A stretch of 64,000 nucleotides of DNA from UMGS1696 sp964634795 (GTDB taxonomy: Bacteria > Bacillota > Clostridia > Oscillospirales > CAG-272): positions 1-64,000 of the forward strand of contig CAZWLL010000004.1 of NCBI GenBank assembly GCA_964634795.1. The letters are read 5' to 3'. The notes under the pieces were generated by a model. That model had not been told where the DNA came from. It saw nothing but the letters and a program-made list of their open reading frames with translations, and searched no databases. This document shows positions 53,450 to 61,110 of this stretch, in pieces (the stretch's first letter is position 1; each line of letters starts with the position of its first letter). A program made the position numbers and the translations under genes.

Positions 53450-54868
53450 TTAGAATTTTTTAATCCAGCGGTATCTGTTTACTTTAATTACCGCGACAAT
53501 GCATTTTATAATCTGGTCTGATTTGAGTATCATAAAGATGAATATGGGGGAGAGCTCAAGCACAAACGCCGCAATGAACGAGCACGGGAGAACAATGCAC
53601 CACATGAATATAATGTCATTGTAGAATACGAAGTTGGTGTCTCCTCCTCCGCGTACTATGCCCGTAAGACATGTCATTTGGTATGCGGTTCCTATAACCG
53701 TTACCGAAAGCACAGCCATAAACTGCATTGCGAGACCCTTTGTTTCTTCGGATATATCATAAAGGCTTACGATAAAGTCTCTGCACAGGAATATGGCAAG
53801 ACCTGTAACGGCTCCCATTGCCAGGTATATCAGCTGCATGCGGCTGACACGGTGTTTTAATTCCTTTTTGAGTAAATCGAATGCGCTCTCCTCGTTCATT
53901 CCCGCAGTCATTGTTTTAGCCTCGCCTATTGTTTTGCCTACCATAACCGATGATGCGGTAGCCGCACCGTAAATAAATACGGACATAATCTGGAATACGG
54001 TAGAAGCGATGGAGTTTGCGGAAATTACGGGGTCTGTAAGACGTCCGAGAATTGCGGTCTGAAGAGACATCGCAACTCCCCATGACGCGCCGGAGAAGAC
54101 AACGGGAAGACTTACCTTAAAGAACTTCTTCGAAATATCACCGTCGAACTTAAGAAAATCGGAAATTTTCAGCTTGAGCTTTTTGTCGAAGAACGCTATA
54201 TATACAACAACAATTGCGAACTCAACGACACGGGAGACGAGAGTTGCGATTGCGGCACCGCGTATGCCCATTGCGGGAGCACCGAAGTGTCCGAATATAA
54301 ATGCGTAATTAAGCACGAGGTTTACAACAAACGCCGCGCATGAATTAATGAAGCCTATAAATGCCGTTTCAACGCTTCGCAGTATGCCGAGCAGTACCTG
54401 AGTAGCGGCGAAGAACATATAAGTGAAGGCAACGATTAAGAGGTACTTTTCACCCTCGGCAATGACGTGCGGCTTATCTGTGAGCAGACCGAGTACCTGT
54501 GTCGGGAACAGCAATACCGTGAGCATCATAACACCCGATACCGCAAGTCCGAACAGCATGGAGGTAGCTCCGGCGCGTTTTATACTGTTTGTGTCGCCTT
54601 CTCCCCAGTAGCGGGAGCATATAACGACTGTTCCGTCCGATATGCTTCCGCATATGGACTGCAGTAAAAACTGTATCTGATTTACTATGAAAACACCCGA
54701 AATCGCAAGCTCAGCGGCTTCTCCGAGCTTGCCTATCATTATGTTGTCGAGCAGATTTACGCCGTATACGATAATATTCTGCGCCGCTATTGTGAGAAGA
54801 AGCTTTACCCATCTTCTCCAGAAATCACTTCTGCTCGCTTTAGACGAAAGCTCAATGGAGCAATCCAT
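53450..54868 (-). CDS. MATE family efflux transporter
   Basis: The 472-residue protein has about twelve membrane segments in two related halves: NIIVYGVNLLDNIMIGKLGEAAELAIS in the first and SILQTAILGRLTDPVISA-like sequence in the second (here MSLQTAILGRLTDPVISANS). ISDGTVVICSRYWGEGD is the conserved loop after the second segment. MATE pumps export cationic compounds in exchange for Na+ or H+; the substrate is unknown. The start was set at ATG 54868; the frame is open far upstream into mreB but without a ribosome site. It lies 25 nt after mreB and is probably co-transcribed with it. Confidence 0.9.
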   Translation of the reverse strand: MDCSIELSSKASRSDFWRRWVKLLLTIAAQNIIVYGVNLLDNIMIGKLGEAAELAISGVFIVNQIQFLLQSICGSISDGTVVICSRYWGEGDTNSIKRAGATSMLFGLAVSGVMMLTVLLFPTQVLGLLTDKPHVIAEGEKYLLIVAFTYMFFAATQVLLGILRSVETAFIGFINSCAAFVVNLVLNYAFIFGHFGAPAMGIRGAAIATLVSRVVEFAIVVVYIAFFDKKLKLKISDFLKFDGDISKKFFKVSLPVVFSGASWGVAMSLQTAILGRLTDPVISANSIASTVFQIMSVFIYGAATASSVMVGKTIGEAKTMTAGMNEESAFDLLKKELKHRVSRMQLIYLAMGAVTGLAIFLCRDFIVSLYDISEETKGLAMQFMAVLSVTVIGTAYQMTCLTGIVRGGGDTNFVFYNDIIFMWCIVLPCSFIAAFVLELSPIFIFMILKSDQIIKCIVAVIKVNRYRWIKKF

Positions 54869-54893
54869 GTTTACGCACATCCTTACTGAAAAT

Positions 54894-55913
54894 TTATTGG
54901 AGTCCTTTGATTCTCGTAATATTAATTTCTCCCTCGGGAACGGCGGAGAGATTTGAGAGACATCTTCCCGTTCCCATAGCCACGCATGACACGGCTTTGT
55001 CCGCAACTCTTGTTTTAATACCTGTAGCGTAAGCGATAAGCCTGTCAAGTCCGTAGAGCAGGCTTCCGCCTCCCGTCATGACTATACCGTTTGAGAGAAT
55101 GTCGCCGATTAATTCGGGCGGAGTTCTTTCTATAACCGAGCATACCGCTTCGATTATCGACGTGATAGGCTCTTCAAGTGCATCGGGAATTTCATCCGAG
55201 TTGATGCGTACTACCCTCGGCAATCCCTGGATAAGGCATCTGCCCTTGACATCGAGCATGCGCGGTTCCTTGCGGGGCCACGCACAGCCTATTTTTATTT
55301 TAATTGCTTCAGCCGTTCTTTCGCCGATCAGCACATTGTGCTTTCGTCTGACATATCTGATTATAGCCTCGTCGAACTTGTCGCCCGCAACCTTTATGGA
55401 TTCCGAAACGACTACGCCTCCGAGAGACAAAACGGCGATATCGGTGGTACCGCCTCCGATATCGACTACCATGTGTCCGTTAGGCTCAGAAATATTGATT
55501 CCCGCGCCGATAGCGGCAGCTACAGGCTCTTCTATCAGGTATGTTCTTTTTGCGCCTGCCTGAGTCGCGGCATCGACAACCGCTCTTTCCTCAACCTCGG
55601 TAATTCCCGATGGAACACAGATTATTACACGCGGCTTCAGTATCAGCGGGCCGCAGGCTTTTCTTATAAAATGCTGAATCAGCTTCAGTGTGATTTCGTA
55701 TTGACTTATAACCCCGTCTCTCAGCGGTCTTATCGCGGTGATATTGCCGGGAGTGCGTCCGAGCATCATCTGAGCCTCACGTCCGACCTTTATTATTTTG
55801 TCGGTATTTTTGTCGATTGCGACAACAGACGGCTCCTTTATGACTATCCCCTTGCCCTTGACGTACACGAGAACAGTCGCCGTGCCGAGGTCTATTCCGA
55901 TATCCTTGCTCAT
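54894..55913 (-). CDS. mreB: Rod shape-determining protein MreB/Mbl
   Basis: The 339-residue protein is an actin homologue. Phosphate 1 is IGIDLGTATVLVYVKGKG, with PLRDGVISQYEIT; VCVPSGITEVEERAV-type sequence (IICVPSGITEVEERAV), phosphate 2 MVVDIGGGTTDIAVLSLGG, and IVMTGGGSLLYGLDRLI. It guides cell-wall synthesis during elongation. No mreC/mreD follows; the next gene is a MATE pump, which fits a stand-alone Mbl or MreBH-like paralog. AGGA lies before the ATG, with a clear promoter. The function fits with the class B PBP at 46 kb. Confidence 0.95.
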   Translation of the reverse strand: MSKDIGIDLGTATVLVYVKGKGIVIKEPSVVAIDKNTDKIIKVGREAQMMLGRTPGNITAIRPLRDGVISQYEITLKLIQHFIRKACGPLILKPRVIICVPSGITEVEERAVVDAATQAGAKRTYLIEEPVAAAIGAGINISEPNGHMVVDIGGGTTDIAVLSLGGVVVSESIKVAGDKFDEAIIRYVRRKHNVLIGERTAEAIKIKIGCAWPRKEPRMLDVKGRCLIQGLPRVVRINSDEIPDALEEPITSIIEAVCSVIERTPPELIGDILSNGIVMTGGGSLLYGLDRLIAYATGIKTRVADKAVSCVAMGTGRCLSNLSAVPEGEINITRIKGLQ

Positions 55914-55975
55914 CTATATAAATTCCTGACCTTGTTCTATTCAGAGTAAATAATCGATTATAACATATCATTTTA

Positions 55976-56004
55976 ATTATACTACACGGCAGTTTGTTTT
56001 GCAA
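55976..56004 (-). promoter_or_regulatory. Promoter of mreB
   Basis: Read on the minus strand: TTGCAA (55999-56004), a 17-bp spacer, TATAAT (55976-55981). Confidence 0.75.
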
Positions 56005-56079
56005 GTATTTTACATTATTTTAAGGCGGTGCCGTATATGAGAGACCGAATTAAGCAGAGCGGTGTGCATTGCCGAAGTG

Positions 56080-56113
56080 CGGAAAATATGAATTTTTTTT
56101 CATGTTTTTTCCG
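56080..56113 (+). other. A/T-rich hairpin upstream of the ABC operon
   Basis: CGGAAAA-T-ATGAA pairs with TTCAT-G-TTTTTCCG around a T-loop. A TATAAT box follows at 56146-56151 with only a weak -35, so this may be a leader or end-of-upstream-transcript hairpin. Confidence 0.35.
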
Positions 56114-56193
56114 TAAAAATTCACCATTCCGTCACGTGGAAATGTTATAATAAAACGAAATAAATTATCAGCTATCAAACGGAGGACACGGAA

Positions 56194-57360
56194 TTGATCG
56201 AAGTAAAAAATCTCGTGAAGCGATACGGCGATTTCGAAGCGGTGCGCGGTGTCAGCTTTGAGATAAAAAAAGGAATGATTTACGGTTTTCTCGGCCCGAA
56301 CGGCGCAGGCAAATCCACGACAATGAATATTATTACGGGATGTCTCGCGGCTACCGAGGGCGAGGTAACGGTTAACGGATGCGACATATATGAGGATCCG
56401 ATAGGTGCTAAATCCGCTATAGGCTATCTGCCTGAGCAGCCGCCGCTGTACACGGATATGAATCCCGAGGAATATCTTTTGTTCGTCGGCGAGGCTAAGG
56501 GACTGCGCGGTGACGAGCTGTACCGTGAGGTAGACCGTGTTATCAGAAAAACAGGTCTTGATGAATACTCGACTAAGCTTATAAAGAATCTCTCCAAAGG
56601 TTATAAGCAGAGAGTCGGCATAGCACAGGCAATACTCGGAAATCCCGAGATAGTTATCCTCGATGAGCCGACTGTCGGACTTGACCCGAGACAGATTATC
56701 GAGATACGTGAGCTTATAAAGGAGCTCGGACGTGACAGCACCGTTATCCTTTCAAGCCATATACTTACGGAAATAGCCGAGGTGTGCGACTATGTTATAA
56801 TTATTTCACACGGCAGAGTAGTCGCATCGGATACGCTGGAAAACCTGACAAAGAAGTACGAGGGCAAGAATTACGTTGATATCACGGCACGCGGTGACGA
56901 GGAGAGAATGAAAAAGCTGATTTCCTCTATTCGCGGAGTACTGGAAATCGAAAGTGAGGTTCATCCCGACGGAACGGTACACGCGAGAATTGCCGTGTCA
57001 AACGGAAATGATATACGAGAGGAACTGTTCTTCCGTTTTGCGGACGCGAAAATGCCGATTCTTTCAATGAATTACGAAGAGGTAACACTTGAAAAGGTAT
57101 TCCTTGAATTGACAAGCGACGAAAACGCCGACAAGGATGTTCCCGTGTCACCCGAAAAAATGACACTTGAGGATGCGTTCGCCGAGAAGGCGCTGAACGA
57201 TATGAAGAACCGCCGTACCGAGGAGGCAGAGAAAAAAGCCGAGGAGCCGAAAGAAGAAAACGCTCAGCCCGAGACGGATGACGATGTTGTTCCCGAAAAA
57301 GAAGACAAAAAGTCGAAAAAGCAGGATGACGACTACAAGCCGTTGTTCGGCGGTAATTGA
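56194..57360 (+). CDS. ABC transporter ATP-binding protein (Gld/Nos type)
   Basis: The 388-residue protein has Walker A GPNGAGKSTT, a Q-loop region YLPEQPPLYTDM, signature LSKGYKQRVGIAQ, Walker B IVILDEPTVGLDP and the switch histidine in ILSSHIL. The nucleotide-binding domain ends near residue 225; a C-terminal region of about 160 residues follows, its last part very rich in Glu and Lys, longer than in most relatives. Translation starts at TTG 56194, 7 nt after GGAGG. It is the first gene of a four-gene operon (ATPase, permease, GldG-like, DUF4340), a recurrent set in Clostridia, with gliding-type naming but unknown cargo. Confidence 0.93.
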   Translation: MIEVKNLVKRYGDFEAVRGVSFEIKKGMIYGFLGPNGAGKSTTMNIITGCLAATEGEVTVNGCDIYEDPIGAKSAIGYLPEQPPLYTDMNPEEYLLFVGEAKGLRGDELYREVDRVIRKTGLDEYSTKLIKNLSKGYKQRVGIAQAILGNPEIVILDEPTVGLDPRQIIEIRELIKELGRDSTVILSSHILTEIAEVCDYVIIISHGRVVASDTLENLTKKYEGKNYVDITARGDEERMKKLISSIRGVLEIESEVHPDGTVHARIAVSNGNDIREELFFRFADAKMPILSMNYEEVTLEKVFLELTSDENADKDVPVSPEKMTLEDAFAEKALNDMKNRRTEEAEKKAEEPKEENAQPETDDDVVPEKEDKKSKKQDDDYKPLFGGN

Positions 57361-57374
57361 CGCGGAGGCAGTAT

Positions 57375-58238
57375 ATGAGTGCAGTATACAAAAAAGAATT
57401 AAAAAGCTATTTCACCGGAATGACGGGAGCTATATTCGTCGGCTTCATTTTGCTCATTGCGGGTATTTATACAATGGTTTATAACCTCAACGGTTTATAT
57501 CCGAACTTCGAATACGTGCTATCGGGCATATCGTTTATATATCTTCTGGCAGTGCCCGTGCTTACAATGCGCTCGTTTGCCGAAGAAAAGCATTCGAAGA
57601 CCGACCAGCTCCTTTATTCGCTTCCGATAAGCGTAACATCCGTAGTGCTTGCCAAGTTCTTCGCTATGCTTACCGTATTGCTTATACCGTGTGCCGTAAT
57701 GTCATTCTATCCGCTCATTCTCTGTATGTTCGGTACCGTTCATCTGACAAGCGCATATGCTACGCTTCTCGCGTTTTTCCTTCTCGGAGCAACGCTCATT
57801 TCAATCGGCATGTTTATTTCCTCTCTTACAGAGAGCCAGGTAATAGCTGCCGTAATAAGTCTTCTTGTTATGATTCTTATTAACTTCATGTCGGGTTTGT
57901 CGAGCATGTATCCGACATCGGCTGCCGCTTCTCTCGCGGGATTAATCGTATTGTCCGTGATTGTCGGCATTATTGTTCAGGTGCTCATAAAGAATACCGT
58001 TATATCGAGCTGCACTTCACTTGTTCTTATAGCGGCATCGGTTCTTGTTTATCTTATCGACTCATCACTGCTTGAGGAGTTTATCCCGAACCTTCTTTCC
58101 TCACTCGCGCTTTTCGGCGGTATTTCCACATTCCAAAGCGGTATATTCGACATGACAGTCGTTGTGTTCTATATTTCCGTTTCCGCGCTTTTCGTTTACC
58201 TGACAGTACAGTCAATGGAAAAGAAACGTTGGAACTGA
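57375..58238 (+). CDS. ABC transporter permease (GldF/ABC-2 type)
   Basis: The 287-residue membrane protein begins MSAVYKKELKSYFTGMTGAIF, typical of ABC-2 permeases whose N-terminal amphipathic helix precedes the first membrane segment. Six membrane segments are visible, with MRSFAEEKHSKTDQLLYSLPIS as the conserved cytoplasmic loop after the second and VVLAKFFAMLTV starting the third. The start was set at ATG 57375 with GGAGG 6 nt upstream. It lies between the ATPase and the GldG-like gene and is surely their channel. Confidence 0.9.
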   Translation: MSAVYKKELKSYFTGMTGAIFVGFILLIAGIYTMVYNLNGLYPNFEYVLSGISFIYLLAVPVLTMRSFAEEKHSKTDQLLYSLPISVTSVVLAKFFAMLTVLLIPCAVMSFYPLILCMFGTVHLTSAYATLLAFFLLGATLISIGMFISSLTESQVIAAVISLLVMILINFMSGLSSMYPTSAAASLAGLIVLSVIVGIIVQVLIKNTVISSCTSLVLIAASVLVYLIDSSLLEEFIPNLLSSLALFGGISTFQSGIFDMTVVVFYISVSALFVYLTVQSMEKKRWN

Positions 58239-58280
58239 TTTAACGATTAAGATACACTAAGTTTATGAGAGGAAAAAAAT

Positions 58281-59759
58281 ATGAATAATACCGCTGCTCC
58301 CGAGAAAAAACACGGGGTAAATAAAAAATATTTGAAAATAGGTTCGTTTTCGATAACAATGACCGCAGTTGTGATTGCGGTAGTTGTTCTGGTGAACCTG
58401 CTTGTAGGTGAGCTTCCTTCAACCTACACCAAATTCGATACGTCTTCTCTGAATTTGTATTCTATCGGAGAAGAAACCGAGGCGATTATCGAATCCGTTG
58501 AGGATGATGTCGTTTTCTATATTGTAGCTCAAAGAGGCAACGAGAACGCCACAATTCAGCAACTGCTTGACAGATATGCCGCACTGAACTCACATATCAC
58601 CGTAAAGACAGCCGACCCCGTAACAAATCCTACGTTCATAGAACAGTATACATCCGCTTCGCTTTCCGAAAACTCCGTAATCGCAGTCAGCGGCAAGAGA
58701 AGCTATGCCATTGACTACAGCGAAATATACACCACAACCTATTCGGACGAGGAAATATACTACTACTATTATTACGGACAGATGCCCACAGGCACACCGT
58801 ATTTCAACGGTGAGCTTTGCTTCACTACCGCTCTCGACTACGTAACACGTGACGATCTCCCGAAGGCATATCTTCTCACAGGTCACGGCGAAACAGAGCT
58901 CAGTGATACCTACGCAGGCTACTTCACATCGGAGAACATAGAAACCGAACAATTGTCGATTCTTACGCTTGATGAGCTTCCCGAGGACGCATCCGCCGTT
59001 ATTATTAATGTTCCGACATCGGATATATCCGCGGCAGAGGAAGAAAAGCTCTCCGCTTACCTTGACGAGGGCGGAAATATAATTCTGATTACAGGCGCGC
59101 TTTCGTTTAATTCCGAAAGCATGCCGAATCTTGCCGCACTTGCGAAGAAGGTCGGACTCGAATCGGTTGACGGTATTGTAATCGAAACGGCACAGAACAA
59201 ATACATGATGTACCAGCATTACCTTCTCCCGACTATCGGCTCAACCTCAACCGAGCCGCTGTCGCTTATGTCCGAATCAACAACATACGTAATCGCCAAT
59301 GCCGCTCACGGTATCATTTCCGACGGCACGCACGATGTAAACGCATTGCTTACAACTTCATCGAGTGCGTATGTTAAGTCCAACCTCAACGCGGAGACTC
59401 TCGACAAAGAGGACGGAGATATTTCCGGTGCTGTATATATCGGCGCATCCGTGACCGATGAGGCTGACGGTACAAGATCCGACAGCTATAAGTTCGTTTG
59501 GTTCTCGTCTCCCGCTCTGACCGATGAATCGGCAGACTCATGGGTATCGGGAGGCAACTCCGGTATGTTCATGGCTGTATCGGGATGGATGTGCGAAAAC
59601 AAAATCAATCTCTCCATTATGGCTAAACAGCTTCAGGTAGAGTCCTTGACCGTAACGGCGGCTCAATCCGCACTGTGGTCCATTGTCGTGATATTTATCA
59701 TTCCGCTTACCGTATTTGCTATAGGCTTTGTTGTATGGTGGAAGAGAAGAAAAGCGTAA
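58281..59759 (+). CDS. GldG-family ABC transporter accessory protein
   Basis: The 492-residue protein has a membrane segment near the N-terminus (about residues 27-50), a large extracytoplasmic part and a C-terminal membrane segment (WSIVVIFIIPLTVFAIGFVVWW). LNLYSIGEETEAIIESVEDDVVFYIVAQ and KAYLLTGHGETELSD with IINVPTSDISAAEEEKLSAYLDEGGNIILITGA are hallmarks of GldG. A run of six tyrosines (residues of about 156-161, IYYYYYYGQ) is odd but in frame and near other Tyr. It probably forms the external module of this transporter. AGGAAA precedes the ATG. Confidence 0.88.
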   Translation: MNNTAAPEKKHGVNKKYLKIGSFSITMTAVVIAVVVLVNLLVGELPSTYTKFDTSSLNLYSIGEETEAIIESVEDDVVFYIVAQRGNENATIQQLLDRYAALNSHITVKTADPVTNPTFIEQYTSASLSENSVIAVSGKRSYAIDYSEIYTTTYSDEEIYYYYYYGQMPTGTPYFNGELCFTTALDYVTRDDLPKAYLLTGHGETELSDTYAGYFTSENIETEQLSILTLDELPEDASAVIINVPTSDISAAEEEKLSAYLDEGGNIILITGALSFNSESMPNLAALAKKVGLESVDGIVIETAQNKYMMYQHYLLPTIGSTSTEPLSLMSESTTYVIANAAHGIISDGTHDVNALLTTSSSAYVKSNLNAETLDKEDGDISGAVYIGASVTDEADGTRSDSYKFVWFSSPALTDESADSWVSGGNSGMFMAVSGWMCENKINLSIMAKQLQVESLTVTAAQSALWSIVVIFIIPLTVFAIGFVVWWKRRKA

Positions 59760-59767
59760 GGTGAAAA

Positions 59768-60772
59768 ATGGCAGTAAAAACTAAGAAACACAATAAATAT
59801 ATTCCGCTTATCGTTCTGCTTGTCGCTCTTGTGGTATTGTTTGCCGTTTACAAAGCACTTGCCGCGTCAAACGCGCGTAAGGAAGCCGAGGAAGCGGCAG
59901 CCGAGGCGGCGGAAAACGCCGATATAATGATAGCCGAATACGACTATACTACAATGACGGCTCTCTCATATGAGAAAAAGGGAGAGGAAAAGCTCAGCTT
60001 TGCCGTATCGGGTTCATCTTGGATATATGTTCCCGATGAGCATTTCCCGCTTGACAATACCACTGTTGCAAGCATGGCTTCCGCTATAGCTCAGATAGCG
60101 GTTGAATGCACTGTCGATGAGGGTGAAGCCTCCGATTACGGACTTGACGATCCCGCGTATATAATCAATGTAAAATACTCGGACGGAGACAGTCACGAAT
60201 ATAAGATTGGCAATTACAACTCATTTAACTCGGCGTATTACTTTATGGCAGACGGAGAAATGTATATGGTAGCATCCGGTTTGCTTTCGTATTTCAACTA
60301 CACTCTCGACGACCTCATGGCACTCGACACTGTTCCGTCATCCGAATGGAGCGATACCGCATATGTTAATTATATAACAGTGAAGGACGGAGACTCCGAA
60401 AATAAAATCGAGGATGACACGGGAAAGAGCGAGCTTGTTGATGTACTTGGTTCACTCTCTCTCAAAGACACAGTAGACTACTATACCGAGGAAGAAGAAA
60501 AAGCAAGCTACGGACTTGACGGCAGCTGCACGGTTACGGTAAACTACAAAAAGGCCAAAACCACAACCGATTCCGACGGCAACGAGTCGACAACGTATCT
60601 TGATACGAATTATGTGCTGACAATAGGCAAGACGGACAGCGGTTACTGTATTATGCCGTCAGGCTCGGATATAACGTACAGTCTGTCTGACGATGATGCA
60701 GCTGAAATTCTTTCATACCTTGACTACGTTCCGACGGAAAGCACGGACACCGATGAGACAACAAGTGTCTGA
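59768..60772 (+). CDS. DUF4340 domain-containing protein
   Basis: The 334-residue protein has one N-terminal membrane segment (IPLIVLLVALVVLFAVYKAL), an Ala/Glu-rich stretch and a DUF4340 domain: FPLDNTTVASMASAIAQIAVE, DYGLDDPAYIINVKYSDG and YKIGNYNSFNSAYYFMADGE, duplicated loosely in the second half (KASYGLDGSCTVTVNYK). It accompanies GldG in this operon type; function unknown. Its last five codons and stop (encoding Thr-Thr-Ser-Val-stop) are repeated three times in tandem. Confidence 0.85.
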   Translation: MAVKTKKHNKYIPLIVLLVALVVLFAVYKALAASNARKEAEEAAAEAAENADIMIAEYDYTTMTALSYEKKGEEKLSFAVSGSSWIYVPDEHFPLDNTTVASMASAIAQIAVECTVDEGEASDYGLDDPAYIINVKYSDGDSHEYKIGNYNSFNSAYYFMADGEMYMVASGLLSYFNYTLDDLMALDTVPSSEWSDTAYVNYITVKDGDSENKIEDDTGKSELVDVLGSLSLKDTVDYYTEEEEKASYGLDGSCTVTVNYKKAKTTTDSDGNESTTYLDTNYVLTIGKTDSGYCIMPSGSDITYSLSDDDAAEILSYLDYVPTESTDTDETTSV

Positions 60773-60802
60773 ACAACAAGTGTCTGAACAACAAGTGTCT
60801 GA
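60758..60802 (+). repeat. Three tandem 15-bp copies spanning the stop codon of the DUF4340 gene
   Basis: ACAACAAGTGTCTGA occurs at 60758, 60773 and 60788. The unit is a whole number of codons and carries the stop, so each copy provides an in-frame TGA. It lies between the gene and its terminator, like the long gene-end arrays, but is unrelated in sequence. Confidence 0.9.
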
Positions 60803-60846
60803 TTTCCGAAGCTTCAGACGCAATTAAACGATTTTAAAATTAAAGG

Positions 60847-60888
60847 TCGCGGAAAAAACGGTACTGCCGTTTTTTCCGCGATTTTTTT
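60847..60888 (+). terminator. Strong terminator of the four-gene ABC operon
   Basis: Fifteen-base arms TCGCGGAAAAAACGG (60847-60861) and CCGTTTTTTCCGCGA (60867-60881), 5-nt loop, seven T after. Confidence 0.92.
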
Positions 60889-60906
60889 GTATGGAGGTGC
60901 TTAAAA

Positions 60907-60921
60907 AACTAATAAATAGTT
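60907..60921. promoter_or_regulatory. Palindromic operator-like site upstream of the CotH gene
   Basis: AACTAATAAATAGTT, identical to the sites before solute-binding protein paralogs 4 and 5. It lies about 190 bp upstream of the CotH start, next to another short palindrome (TTAATATTAA). Confidence 0.6.
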
Positions 60922-61046
60922 AATATTAACCTTGTCTAAGCAATGACGGCGTGAAATAAAACCGTCAGAATAAACAAAAACATATGTGAATTACTGTGTA
61001 AAAAGCGGAATATGACATATGATTGTAGATTTTTTATGTGATGTGT

Positions 61047-61068
61047 GTTATAATGCATACATTATAAC
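61047..61068 (+). promoter_or_regulatory. Perfect 22-bp palindrome overlapping the CotH promoter
   Basis: GTTATAATG and CATTATAAC flank CATA. The left arm contains TATAAT (61049-61054), about 60 bp before the start codon; the -35 is weak. A second operator or the promoter itself is likely. Upstream, TGACGG and CCGTCA (60944-60967) form a further hairpin. Confidence 0.5.
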
Positions 61069-61110
61069 TATGCACGGTAAATTACAAAATGAAAGGTTCA
61101 GTGTGAGGGT

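Noticed and set aside
58740..58800. Run of six Tyr codons in the GldG-like gene as a sequencing error
   Set aside because: The frame is intact on both sides and the surrounding sequence is Tyr-rich, so a real low-complexity stretch is more likely.
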